Assembly: GCA_001560895.1 (NCBI GenBank)
Contig: CP014326.1
Span: forward strand, 322,001 to 386,000
Origin: Streptococcus mitis
Lineage (GTDB): Bacteria; Bacillota; Bacilli; Lactobacillales; Streptococcaceae
Direction of reading: 5' to 3'
DNA length: 64,000 nt
Shown: one piece after another, positions 19,619 through 29,000 of the stretch
Numbering within the stretch: position 1 is the stretch's first letter
Layout of the letters: each line of letters starts with the position of its first letter
Notes under the pieces: generated by a model
What the model saw: only the letters and a program-made list of their open reading frames with translations
Told to the model about the DNA's origin: nothing
The model's database searches: none
Made by a program: the position numbers and the translations under genes

Positions 19619-20188
19619 ATGAGTACTGTAGCAAAAATAGAAGCGCTCTTGTTTGTAGCGGGTGAAGATGGGATTAGAGTCCGCCAGTTAGCTGAACTCC
19701 TCTCTCTGCCACCAACAGGCATCCAGCAGAGTTTAGAAAAATTAGTCCAGAAGTATGAAAAGGATCCAGATTCCAGTTTGGCTCTGATTGAGACAGGTGG
19801 TGCTTATAGATTGGTGACCAAGCCTCAATTTGCAGAGATTTTGAAGGAATACTCTAAGGCACCTATCAACCAGAGTTTATCTCGGGCTGCCCTTGAGACC
19901 TTGTCCATCATTGCCTATAAGCAGCCCATTACGCGGATCGAAATTGATGCCATCCGTGGGGTCAACTCGAGTGGGGCATTGGCAAAGTTGCAGGCTTTTG
20001 ACCTGATAAAGGAAGACGGGAAAAAAGAAGTGTTGGGGCGCCCTAACCTCTATGTGACTACGGATTATTTCCTAGATTACATGGGGATAAATCATTTAGA
20101 AGAATTACCAGTGATTGATGAGCTTGAGATTCAAGCCCAAGAAAGCCAATTATTTGGTGAAAGGATAGAAGAAGATGAGAATCAATAA
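19619..20188 (+). CDS. scpB: Segregation and condensation protein B
   Basis: A 189-residue ScpB made of two winged-helix domains (for example [12 protein letters not shown] at the N terminus and [16 protein letters not shown] in the middle). It dimerises and binds ScpA in the Smc complex. The frame is open from 19538 but ATG 19619 is chosen: it follows the scpA stop, has a GAGAGGAAAG Shine-Dalgarno and gives the family length. It overlaps rluB by 14 bases. Confidence 0.95.
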   Translation: MSTVAKIEALLFVAGEDGIRVRQLAELLSLPPTGIQQSLEKLVQKYEKDPDSSLALIETGGAYRLVTKPQFAEILKEYSKAPINQSLSRAALETLSIIAYKQPITRIEIDAIRGVNSSGALAKLQAFDLIKEDGKKEVLGRPNLYVTTDYFLDYMGINHLEELPVIDELEIQAQESQLFGERIEEDENQ

Positions 20189-20897
20189 GTATATTGCCCA
20201 CGCAGGTGTGGCCAGTAGGAGAAAAGCAGAAGAGCTGATCAAGCAAGGCTTGGTGACGGTGAATGGCCAAGTAGTGCGTGAATTAGCAACGACCATCAAG
20301 TCAGGCGACAAGGTCGAAGTGGAAGGTCAACCTATCTACAACGAAGAAAAGGTTTATTATCTGCTTAACAAACCACGAGGTGTCATTTCCAGTGTGACAG
20401 ATGACAAGGGCCGCAAGACTGTTGTTGACCTCTTGCCCAACGTGAAGGAGCGTATCTACCCTGTAGGTCGTTTGGACTGGGACACATCAGGTGTCTTGAT
20501 TTTGACTAATGACGGGGATTTTACGGATGAGATGATTCACCCTCGTAATGAGATTGACAAGGTCTATGTCGCGCGTGTTAAAGGTGTGGCCAATAAGGAT
20601 AATCTCCGCCCCTTGACCCGTGGACTTGAGATTGATGGCAAGAAAACCAAGCCAGCTGTCTATGAGATTCTCAAAGTGGATCCAGTCAAAAACCGCTCTG
20701 TGGTACAGTTGACTATCCACGAAGGGCGTAACCATCAGGTTAAAAAGATGTTTGAAGCTGTCGGTCTCCAAGTAGACAAGTTGTCTCGGACCCGTTTTGG
20801 ACATCTAGACTTGACAGGACTCCGTTCGGGAGAATCCCGTCGTCTTAATAAAAAAGAAATCAGCCAACTACACACCATGGCTGTAACCAAGAAATAA
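20175..20897 (+). CDS. rluB: 23S rRNA pseudouridine synthase RluB
   Basis: A 240-residue RsuA/RluB-family enzyme: an S4 RNA-binding domain (residues 1-60), then the catalytic domain with [19 protein letters not shown], whose Asp is the catalytic residue, and the [10 protein letters not shown] motif. It modifies a uridine of 23S rRNA, by family. It starts inside scpB and ends overlapping yidD by one base. This scpA-scpB-rluB order is conserved in Firmicutes. Confidence 0.94.
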   Translation: MRINKYIAHAGVASRRKAEELIKQGLVTVNGQVVRELATTIKSGDKVEVEGQPIYNEEKVYYLLNKPRGVISSVTDDKGRKTVVDLLPNVKERIYPVGRLDWDTSGVLILTNDGDFTDEMIHPRNEIDKVYVARVKGVANKDNLRPLTRGLEIDGKKTKPAVYEILKVDPVKNRSVVQLTIHEGRNHQVKKMFEAVGLQVDKLSRTRFGHLDLTGLRSGESRRLNKKEISQLHTMAVTKK

Positions 20898-21133
20898 TGA
20901 AACGAATTTTAATAGCGCCTGTGCGCTTTTACCAACGGTTTATCTCACCAGCCTTTCCACCCTCTTGTCGCTTTGAGCCGACTTGTTCCAACTACATGAT
21001 TCAGGCTATTGAAAAACATGGCTTCAAGGGTGTTTTGATGGGCTTGGCTCGGATTTTACGTTGCCATCCCTGGTCGAAAACAGGCAAGGATCCCGTCCCA
21101 GACCATTTTACTTTGAAAAGAAATTCAAAGTAA
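20897..21133 (+). CDS. yidD: Membrane protein insertion efficiency factor YidD
   Basis: A 78-residue YidD protein with the hallmark Cys-containing motif [22 protein letters not shown] and a following RCHPW motif. It is a peripheral membrane protein assisting YidC-dependent insertion (family knowledge). It overlaps the rluB stop by one base and is the last gene of the run. Confidence 0.94.
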   Translation: MKRILIAPVRFYQRFISPAFPPSCRFEPTCSNYMIQAIEKHGFKGVLMGLARILRCHPWSKTGKDPVPDHFTLKRNSK

Positions 21134-21151
21134 GATTGTATTCTAATGTAT

Positions 21152-21206
21152 AAAACACAGATAGATGATACTTGGTATTTACTAAGTGCCATCTATCTGT
21201 GTTTTT
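21152..21206. terminator. Bidirectional terminator between yidD and galE
   Basis: Arms of about 16 bp (AAAACACAGATAGATG and its complement) enclose an inner hairpin, with T runs on both strands. It serves both convergent genes. Confidence 0.9.
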
Positions 21207-21231
21207 ATTTATTATTGATGTTTCTGTTTTC

Positions 21232-22230
21232 CTATTCTAAAATGTTTTTTCCTTCTTTAACACGCCAATGATAATCCGATAAAATAATATCTTCGAGGGA
21301 GTAGCTAGCTTGCCAGTCAAGATATTGTTTAGCTTTTGATGCATCTGCTAGGACGCTGGCTGGGTCACCAGCGCGTCGAGCAACAATTTCGTGTGGGATT
21401 TTTTGATCCAGTAATTCTTCAGCAGTTTTAAAGATTTCTTTGACGGTATAGCCTTTTTCAGTTCCTAAGTTAAAGATTTGAGAAGAACTGTCTTCTTGAA
21501 AGAGGTAGTTCATTCCTTTAACATGAGCCTGTGCAAGATCCAAGACATGAATGTAATCTCGAATACATGAACCGTCACGTGTATCGTAGTCATCTCCAAA
21601 TATTTTCAGGCTATCATTTTGTCCCAATGCGGTCTTGTTGATATTGGGAATGATATGAGTTGGATTTTTTACACGGAGACCATTTGAAGCATCCATTTCA
21701 GCTCCAGCAACATTAAAGTAGCGGAAAATAACATATTTCCAATCGTAGCGATTAGCCATCCAGTAAATCATTCTTTCACCCATCAGTTTTGTTTCTGCAT
21801 AAGGGTTGACAGGGTCGAGCAGGGTATCTTCAGTAGCTGGCTTATCAATACAGTTATTACCATAGAGAGAAGCAGTCGAAGAGAACATGATTTTTTGAAT
21901 ACCAACTTCAGACAAGACTTTGAGAACTTGGTTCATACCAGCAACATTGGCAGTGAAGTATTTGCTTGGATTTTCAATACTTTCGCTCACAACAATCTCA
22001 CCCGCACAATGGAGAACAGCGTCAATCTTGTTTTCTTCCAAATAAGTTTTTAAGGAGCTAGCATCATAAACATCCAGTTGTTTAAAGCTAGCACGACTAT
22101 CTACAGCCGAACGATTTCCTGTAGAGAGATTATCTAAGACATGCACCTGGTATCCAGCATTTAAAAGAGCTTTAACGGTATGGGAGCCAATGTAGCCAGC
22201 TCCACCTGTAACAAGAATTATTTTGGTCAT
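21232..22230 (-). CDS. galE: UDP-glucose 4-epimerase
   Basis: A 332-residue SDR-family epimerase. The NAD-binding motif GGAGYIGSH is at residues 9-17, the catalytic Ser region is SSTASLYG, and the YAETK motif supplies the catalytic Tyr and Lys. It interconverts UDP-glucose and UDP-galactose (or the N-acetyl forms) for Leloir metabolism and surface glycans. It is a single gene in antisense orientation to its neighbours with its own promoter, and no gal operon partner is nearby. Normal length. Confidence 0.95.
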   Translation of the reverse strand: MTKIILVTGGAGYIGSHTVKALLNAGYQVHVLDNLSTGNRSAVDSRASFKQLDVYDASSLKTYLEENKIDAVLHCAGEIVVSESIENPSKYFTANVAGMNQVLKVLSEVGIQKIMFSSTASLYGNNCIDKPATEDTLLDPVNPYAETKLMGERMIYWMANRYDWKYVIFRYFNVAGAEMDASNGLRVKNPTHIIPNINKTALGQNDSLKIFGDDYDTRDGSCIRDYIHVLDLAQAHVKGMNYLFQEDSSSQIFNLGTEKGYTVKEIFKTAEELLDQKIPHEIVARRAGDPASVLADASKAKQYLDWQASYSLEDIILSDYHWRVKEGKNILE

Positions 22231-22258
22231 GATTTTTTCCTTTTTCTAGTTTTGTACT

Positions 22259-22287
22259 ATTTTAAAGAAATAAGAAGGCAAAGTCAA
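22259..22287 (-). promoter_or_regulatory. Promoter of galE
   Basis: On the minus strand TTGACT (22287-22282), a 17-bp spacer and TAAAAT (22264-22259) lie about 30 bases before the galE start. Confidence 0.75.
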
Positions 22288-22492
22288 CTGTTTTCTGTAA
22301 ATTTCATGAAAAAACTAAACAAGTATAGCATTGGATTGTTTTTTTGTTTGGAAATTAATAGTTTGGTTGATCTTGGAATAGTTCTTAGATTTCACATCAC
22401 ATGCAAGAAAATACAAGCTTTTTCTAAGATACAGTAAGACTAAGATACTAATTTAGAAATCCACCTTCCCGCTATCCTTCTCCTATAAAAAG

Positions 22493-22501
22493 TGGTAAAA
22501 T
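22493..22501 (+). promoter_or_regulatory. Extended -10 promoter of pepA
   Basis: TGG followed by TAAAAT (22496-22501) lies 25 bases before the pepA start. The rest of the 295-bp galE-pepA gap (22288-22492) shows nothing recognisable. Confidence 0.6.
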
Positions 22502-22525
22502 GGATGAAAGAAAGAAGGAACTGAA

Positions 22526-23590
22526 ATGACAACATTATTTTCAAAAATCAAAGAAGTAACAGAACTTGCTGCGATCTCAGGTCATGAAGCACCTGTCCGT
22601 GCTTATCTTCGTGAAAAGTTGACACCGCACGTGGATGAAGTGGTGACAGATGGCTTGGGTGGTATTTTCGGAATTAAACATTCAGAAGCTGCGGATGCGC
22701 CGCGCGTCTTGGTCGCTTCTCACATGGATGAAGTTGGTTTTATGGTCAGCGATATTAAGCCAGATGGTACCTTCCGTGTGGTTGAAATTGGTGGTTGGAA
22801 CCCCATGGTAGTCAGCAGCCAACGTTTCAAACTCTTTACTCGTGACGGTCGTGAAATTCCAGTAATCTCAGGATCAGTACCTCCACATTTGACTCGTGGT
22901 AAGGGTGGACCAACCATGCCAGCTATTGCAGATATCGTCTTTGATGGCGGTTTTGCGGACAAGGCTGAGGCAGAAAGTTTTGGAATCCGTCCTGGTGACA
23001 CCATCGTACCAGATAGTTCTGCAATCTTGACAGCCAATGAAAAAAATATCATTTCAAAAGCTTGGGATAACCGTTACGGGGTTCTCATGGTGAGCGAGTT
23101 GGCAGAAGCTCTGTCAGGTCAAAAACTCGGAAATGAACTCTATCTTGGCTCTAACGTCCAAGAAGAGGTTGGTCTCCGTGGTGCTCATACTTCCACAACT
23201 AAATTTGATCCAGAAGTTTTCCTAGCAGTTGACTGTTCACCTGCTGGTGATGTTTATGGCGGTCAAGGCAAGATTGGGGATGGAACCTTGATTCGTTTCT
23301 ACGATCCAGGACACTTGCTTCTCCCAGGAATGAAGGATTTCCTTTTGACAACGGCTGAGGAAGCTGGTATCAAGTACCAATACTACTGTGGTAAAGGCGG
23401 AACAGACGCTGGCGCAGCTCATCTGAAAAATGGTGGTGTCCCATCTACAACAATCGGTGTTTGCGCTCGTTATATCCATTCTCACCAAACCCTCTATGCA
23501 ATGGATGACTTCTTAGAAGCTCAAGCTTTCTTGCAAGCCTTGGTGAAAAAATTGGATCGTTCAACAGTTGATTTGATTAAAAATTATTAA
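22526..23590 (+). CDS. pepA: Glutamyl aminopeptidase (M42 family)
   Basis: A 354-residue M42 metallopeptidase that removes N-terminal acidic residues from peptides. Metal-ligand and active-site motifs are visible: SHMDEVGFMV (His and Asp near residue 70), AWDNRYG, VQEEVGLRGA (catalytic Glu-Glu) and VDCSPAGD, plus the C-terminal HSHQT. The Shine-Dalgarno is AAGAAGGAA. It is followed after 21 bases by a small immunity-like gene. Confidence 0.95.
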   Translation: MTTLFSKIKEVTELAAISGHEAPVRAYLREKLTPHVDEVVTDGLGGIFGIKHSEAADAPRVLVASHMDEVGFMVSDIKPDGTFRVVEIGGWNPMVVSSQRFKLFTRDGREIPVISGSVPPHLTRGKGGPTMPAIADIVFDGGFADKAEAESFGIRPGDTIVPDSSAILTANEKNIISKAWDNRYGVLMVSELAEALSGQKLGNELYLGSNVQEEVGLRGAHTSTTKFDPEVFLAVDCSPAGDVYGGQGKIGDGTLIRFYDPGHLLLPGMKDFLLTTAEEAGIKYQYYCGKGGTDAGAAHLKNGGVPSTTIGVCARYIHSHQTLYAMDDFLEAQAFLQALVKKLDRSTVDLIKNY

Positions 23591-23611
23591 ACCATAAGGG
23601 AGGTGGTAGGG

Positions 23612-23908
23612 ATGGTAGAACCAAACCTAGAAAGCCTTATAAAAGATCTTTACAATCATGCTCGACATGATTTGAGTGAAGATTTAGTTGCTGCTCTCCT
23701 AGAGACTGCCAAAAAACTGCCTAGTACAAATGAGCAATTGTTAGCAGTTCGTCTCTCAGGACTGGTCAATCATGAATTGCTCCTAAATCCCAAACATCCG
23801 GCACCTGAGTTGCTCAACTTGGCTCGCTTTATCAAGAGAGAAGAAGCCAAGTACAGAGGAACTGCAGCTTCTGCGCTTATGTATGGGGAACTCTTTAAAA
23901 TGCTTTGA
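23612..23908 (+). CDS. Small bacteriocin-immunity-like protein
   Basis: A 98-residue, largely helical, soluble protein with no membrane segment (motifs IKDLYNHARH, ELLLNPKHPAPELLNLARFI). Size, helix pattern and composition resemble the EntA_Immun family of four-helix bacteriocin immunity proteins; I make that call from resemblance only. ATG 23612 is preferred over GTG 23603 because GGGAGG lies 8 bases before it. It is apparently co-transcribed with pepA and has no bacteriocin gene next to it, so it would protect against bacteriocins made elsewhere. Confidence 0.7.
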   Translation: MVEPNLESLIKDLYNHARHDLSEDLVAALLETAKKLPSTNEQLLAVRLSGLVNHELLLNPKHPAPELLNLARFIKREEAKYRGTAASALMYGELFKML

Positions 23909-23936
23909 TTCCATTGTGGATCAAAGCATTTTTTAT
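23896..23936 (+). terminator. Terminator of the pepA operon
   Basis: A 12-bp perfect stem (AAATGCTTTGAT and its complement) followed by six T; the left arm overlaps the end of the immunity-like gene. Confidence 0.9.
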
Positions 23937-23987
23937 ATGGTAGAAAAGCAATTCTTGGTTAGGAAAAGAAAAAAGCCATCCCATTTA

Positions 23988-24090
23988 TACTCGTCGAAAA
24001 TCAAATTCAAACCACGTCAACGTCGCCTTGCCGTACTCAAGTACAGCCTGTGGCTAGTTTCCTAGTTTGCTCTTTGATTTTCATTGAGTA
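23988..24090 (+). repeat. BOX element (boxA-boxC type)
   Basis: A 103-bp copy nearly identical to 6414-6515, with the same TACTC and GAGTA ends and the GTCGCCTTGCCGTACTCAAG centre. It lies between the pepA terminator and the convergent Na/Pi cotransporter gene. Confidence 0.85.
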
Positions 24091-24110
24091 TTAGGATAGC
24101 TTCTTGGTTC

Positions 24111-25742
24111 TTAGATTTGTTCAGCGATGACCTTTTCAGCTAGATTCATAGCATGGTCTGATACACGAGTGTAGTGGGAAACAATATCGATAAAGTTGAC
24201 CCCAGCTTGTGTTGAACACTCGCCCTTGTTGAGGCGTTTGATGTGGGTCTTTCTGAGAACACGTTCCATATTGTTGATTTCTTTATGGCGTTCAATCAGA
24301 CTTTGAGCTTTTTCAATATCATTGTTTTCCACGCTATCAAGGGCATCCTTGATAAAGCCAGTGGTTTTTTGATAGATATCAGCCAATTCCTGCAAAGCAG
24401 CTTCAGAGAACTCAACGTTTTTACGTTGAAGGTAGTCGGTCAGATTGATTAGGGCTTCTGCGTGATCCCCAATCCGTTCCAAATCACGGGATGAATCCAG
24501 GATGTTTGTGAGCACTTCACTTTCTTTCTGGCTAAGGGCTTCACTTGAAAGAGTAATCAGGTAACGAGTCAATTTTTCATCAATGGTATTGATGGCTTCT
24601 TCTGTCTTGTGTCCTTTTTCAGCAACCTTTTCATTGAGGTCAATGATGTAGTTGTATGAAAGGTCAAAGGCTTTAGAAGCATAATTTCCCAAGTGAAGGA
24701 GTTCTTTTTTGGCATTTCCGAGAGCGATTGATGGAGCTTGTTTAATCAAATGCTCATCAAGATAAAGTGGCTCGTACTTGACAACTTCATCTTCACCAGG
24801 GATGAGCTTGGTTACAAAGTAAGCCAAGGCTCCGATGAATGGAAATTGTACAATGGTGTTACTTACGTTAAAGGCACCGTGAGAGAAGGCGATGGTCATC
24901 TCAGGTGAGAGGTGAAGGAGTGCTTGGAAGTACTCAATCATAGACGTAAATGGACCTAATAAGATTAAGCAAAGAACAGTCCCTAAAACGTTAAAGGTAA
25001 CGTGGGTTGCAGCAACGCGTTTCGCAGAGACATTGGCTCCAGCTGCCGCGATGATAACGGTTAGAGTTGTCCCGATATTATCCCCGAAGAGAACTGGTAG
25101 AGAACCTTTAAGGTCAAGGAATCCACCTGCATAGAGACCTTGCAAAATCCCGATTGTCGCAGAAGAAGCTTGGATAAGAACGGTAATCACTGCACCGGCA
25201 AAAACTCCCAACACAGGATTTTGTCCCAAGGTTACCATATATTCCTTGAATTGTGGTAAATCTTTAAGCGGACTCATACCGGCACTGATGAGGTTGAGGG
25301 CATAGAAGATTCCCCCTACACCAAACAGGATGCGCCCGATATTGTTTGCTGTTCTATTTTTGGTAAAGAAGAGGAACATGGTTCCAAGGAAAATCAGGGG
25401 TAAAGCATACTCGCCAAGCTTGAAACCGATGATAAAGGAAGTAACAGTGGTTCCTATGTTGGCTCCCATGATAATTCCGATAGCCTGTCTAAGAGTTAGA
25501 AGACTAGCGCTGACCAGTCCAACCGTGATAACTGTAACCCCTGTACTTGACTGAATCAGGGCAGTTACGACAATCCCGACTAGAACACCTAAAAAGGGAT
25601 TGCTAGTGTACTTGTCAATGTAAAAGCGAAGGCGATCTCCAGCAGCTTGTTGCAAACCGTCTCCCATGGTCTTGATACTATATAAAAATAGTCCTAGACC
25701 ACCTAAAAAGTGAAATAAAATTTCCTGCCAATTGATGGACAT
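24111..25742 (-). CDS. nptA: Na/Pi cotransporter family protein
   Basis: A 543-residue protein. The N-terminal 330 residues hold two inverted Na/Pi-cotransport repeats with the signature QSSTGVTVITVGLV and QASSATIGILQG motifs and about nine membrane helices. The C-terminal part (from about residue 345) is a PhoU-like helical domain with a run of charged heptads. It probably imports or exports phosphate with sodium. No pst genes are nearby. The start has a GGAGG Shine-Dalgarno on the minus strand. Confidence 0.9.
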   Translation of the reverse strand: MSINWQEILFHFLGGLGLFLYSIKTMGDGLQQAAGDRLRFYIDKYTSNPFLGVLVGIVVTALIQSSTGVTVITVGLVSASLLTLRQAIGIIMGANIGTTVTSFIIGFKLGEYALPLIFLGTMFLFFTKNRTANNIGRILFGVGGIFYALNLISAGMSPLKDLPQFKEYMVTLGQNPVLGVFAGAVITVLIQASSATIGILQGLYAGGFLDLKGSLPVLFGDNIGTTLTVIIAAAGANVSAKRVAATHVTFNVLGTVLCLILLGPFTSMIEYFQALLHLSPEMTIAFSHGAFNVSNTIVQFPFIGALAYFVTKLIPGEDEVVKYEPLYLDEHLIKQAPSIALGNAKKELLHLGNYASKAFDLSYNYIIDLNEKVAEKGHKTEEAINTIDEKLTRYLITLSSEALSQKESEVLTNILDSSRDLERIGDHAEALINLTDYLQRKNVEFSEAALQELADIYQKTTGFIKDALDSVENNDIEKAQSLIERHKEINNMERVLRKTHIKRLNKGECSTQAGVNFIDIVSHYTRVSDHAMNLAEKVIAEQI

Positions 25743-25785
25743 TTCTTTTTCCTCCGAAAAATAATAACGGAATTTCTCCTATTCT

Positions 25786-25814
25786 ATTTTAAAGGATAAA
25801 AGTAAATCTAACAA
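25786..25814 (-). promoter_or_regulatory. Promoter of the Na/Pi cotransporter gene
   Basis: On the minus strand TTGTTA (25814-25809), a 17-bp spacer and TAAAAT (25791-25786) lie about 45 bases before the start codon. Confidence 0.65.
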
Positions 25815-25915
25815 GTATTAAGCTAAGATTTTAGAAAGAAAATTCGTGAGAATGGATCTTAATTATATTAATTTTACCAATTTCTAACCTAGATATAGGC
25901 ATTTCCTTTTATATA

Positions 25916-25943
25916 TTGACATTTAAAAGAAATATCTTAAAAT
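25916..25943 (+). promoter_or_regulatory. Promoter of the GH85 gene
   Basis: TTGACA (25916-25921), a 16-bp spacer and TAAAAT (25938-25943). It predicts a leader of about 95 bases carrying the cre-like site. Confidence 0.7.
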
Positions 25944-25996
25944 GAGGGAGGAATTATCTTGGTCCCTGTGATTGGGATAAAAATTTTATAAAGAAA

Positions 25997-26010
25997 GTTA
26001 AGCGCTTTCT
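25997..26010 (+). promoter_or_regulatory. Candidate cre (CcpA) site for the GH85 gene
   Basis: The central AAGCGCTT matches the cre core exactly, and the surrounding GAAAG/CTTTC arms make an imperfect palindrome; the outermost positions deviate from consensus. It sits downstream of the promoter, in the same relative place as the candidate before the fucosidase gene. Confidence 0.45.
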
Positions 26011-26045
26011 TTTGTGCAACAAAATCAATCTTTTAGGAGGAGAAA

Positions 26046-29000
26046 ATGAAGAATCCATTTTTTGAAAGACGTTGTCGTTACAGTATTCGTAAGTTATCAG
26101 TAGGAGCCTGCTCGCTGATGATTGGTGCTGTTTTATTTGCTGGTCCAGCCTTGGCTGAAGAAACTGCAGTTCCTGAAAATAGCGGAGCTAATACAGCGCT
26201 TGTTTCAGGAGAGAGTGGGCATCCAACTAGTGAAGCCGACAAGCAGAATGAAGGGGAACGTACTGGAGAAAACAAGCTAGAAAAGGCAGAAGGAGCAGAG
26301 ACAGCATCTGAAACTGCTTCGCCAGCAAGCAATGAAGCTGCAACTACTGAAACCGCAGAAGCAGTAAGTATAGCTAAACCAGAGGAAAAAGCAAGTGAGG
26401 TGGCTGCAGAAACACCATCTGCCACATCAAAACCAAAGTCTGACAAGGAAACGGAAGCAAAGCCTGAAGCAACTAGCCAAGGAGATGAGTCTAAGCCAGC
26501 AGCAGAAGCTAATAAGACTGAAAAAGAAGTCCAGCCAGATGTCCCTAAAAATACAGAAAAAACATTAAAACCAAAGGAAATCAAATTTAATTCTTGGGAA
26601 GATTTGTTGAAATGGGAACCAGGAGCTCGTGAAGATGATGCTATTAACCGCGGGTCTGTCGCTCTCGCTTCACGTCGGACAGGTCATTTAGTCAATGAAA
26701 AAGCTAGCAAGGAAGCAAAAGTTCAAGCCCTATCCAACACCAATTCTAAAGCAAAAGACCACGCTTCTGTTGGTGGAGAAGAGTTCAAAGCTTATGCTTT
26801 TGACTATTGGCAATATCTAGATTCAATGGTCTTCTGGGAAGGTCTCGTACCAACTCCTGACATTATTGATGCAGGTCACCGTAACGGGGTTCCTGTATAT
26901 GGTACACTTTTCTTCAACTGGTCTAATAGTATTGCAGATCAAGAAAGATTTGCTGAAGCTTTGAAGCAAGACCCAGATGGTAGCTTCCCAATTGCCCGTA
27001 AATTGGTGGATATGGCCAAGTATTATGGCTATGATGGCTATTTCATCAACCAAGAAACGACTGGGAATTTGGTTGAACCTCTTGGAGAAAAGATGCGCCA
27101 GTTTATGCTCTATACCAAGGAGTATGCTGCTAAGGTAAACCATCCAATCAAGTATTCTTGGTACGATGCTATGACCTATAACTATGGACGCTACCACCAA
27201 GATGGTTTGGGAGAATACAACTACCAATTCATGCAACCTGAAGGGGATAAGGTTCCAGCAGATAACTTCTTTGCTAACTTTAACTGGGATAAGGCTAAAA
27301 ATGATTACACTATTGCAACTGCCAACTGGATTGGCCGTAATCCTTATGACGTATTTGCAGGTTTGGAATTGCAACAGGGTGGTTCCTACAAGACCAAGGT
27401 CAAATGGAATGACATTTTAGATGACAATGGGAAATTGCGACTTTCTCTTGGTTTGTTCGCCCCAGATACCATTACAAGTTTAGGAAAAACTGGTGAAGAT
27501 TACCATAAGAATGAAGATATCTTCTTTACAGGTTATCAAGGAGACCCTACTGGTCAAAAACCAGCTGACAAAGATTGGTATGGTATTGCTAACCTAGTTG
27601 CGGACCGCACGCCAGCAGTAGGTCATACTTTTACTACTTCCTTTAATACAGGTCATGGGAGAAAATGGTTCGTAGATGGTAAGGTTTCTAAGGATTCTGA
27701 GTGGAATTACCGTTCAGTATCAGGTGTTCTTCCAACATGGCGCTGGTGGCAAAAATCAACTGGTGATAAGTTGAAAGCAAGCTATGATTTTGAAGATGCT
27801 TATAATGGTGGAACGTCTCTCAAATTTGCAGGGGATATTTCAGGTGCGACCAAGCAAGATGTGAATCTGTACTCTACTCGTTTGAAGGTGACAGATACAA
27901 CTAAATTGCATGTTGCCCACAAAGGAGGCAAGGGTACCAAGGTTTATGTAGAATTTGCAACTAAGAAAGATTATACCTACGGTGATGAAGCTGCCCGTAA
28001 AGAATTGACAGTTTCAGATAACTGGACTACCGATGATTTTGATTTGAGTGCCTTGGCAGGTAAAACAATTTACGGTATTAAACTCTATTTTGAAAATGAC
28101 AAAGACTTAAAAGGTTATCAATTTAACTTGGGGCAATTGACCATCAGCAATCATCAAGATGCTCCTCAGGCCCCAACCACAGTAGCTGTAGCCAAACAAG
28201 TCCTTAAAAATGCCCAAGAAGCGGAAGCAGTTGTGCAATTTAAAGGCAACAAGGATGCAGATTTCTATGAAGTTTACGAAAAAAATGGAGACAGCTGGAA
28301 ATTACTAACTGGCTCATCTTCTACAACTATTTATCTACCAAAAGTTAGCCGCTCAGCAAGTGCTCAGGGTACAACTCAAGAACTGAAGGTTGTAGCAGTT
28401 GGTAAAAATGGGGTTCGTTCAGAAGCCGCCACCACAACCTTTGATTGGGGTATGACTGTCAAAGATACCAGTCTACCAAAACCACTAGCTGAAAATATCG
28501 TTCCAGGTGCAACAGTTATTGATAGTACTTTCCCTAAGACTGAAGGTGGAGAAGGTATTGAAGGTATGTTGAATGGTACCATTACCAGTCTGTCTGACAA
28601 GTGGTCTTCTGGACAATTAAGTGGTAGTGTGGATATTCGTTTGACCCAGCCACGTACAGTTGTTAGATGGGTGATGGACCATGCTGGAGCTGGTGGAGAA
28701 TCTGTAAACGACGGTTTGATGAATACTAAAGACTTTGATCTTTATTATAAAGATGCGGATGGTCAATGGAAGTTAGCTAAGGAAGTTCGTGGCAATAAAG
28801 CCCATGTTACAGATATTACCCTTGATAAACCAATCACAGCTCAAGATTGGCGCTTGAATGTTGTCACTTCTGACAATGGAACTCCATGGAAGGCTATTCG
28901 TATCTATAACTGGAAAATGTATGAAAAGCTTGATACTGAAAGTATCAATATTCCAATGGCCAAGGCTGCGGCCCGTTCTCTAGGCAATAACAAGGTACAA

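Noticed and set aside
23883..24065. Plus-strand ORF of 60 codons after the immunity-like gene
   Set aside because: It runs through the terminator hairpin and the BOX element; BOX copies commonly create chance ORFs.
26078..26584. Minus-strand ORF of 168 codons inside the GH85 gene
   Set aside because: It is antisense to the low-complexity Glu/Ala/Thr linker, whose codon pattern leaves the opposite strand open; no start signals.
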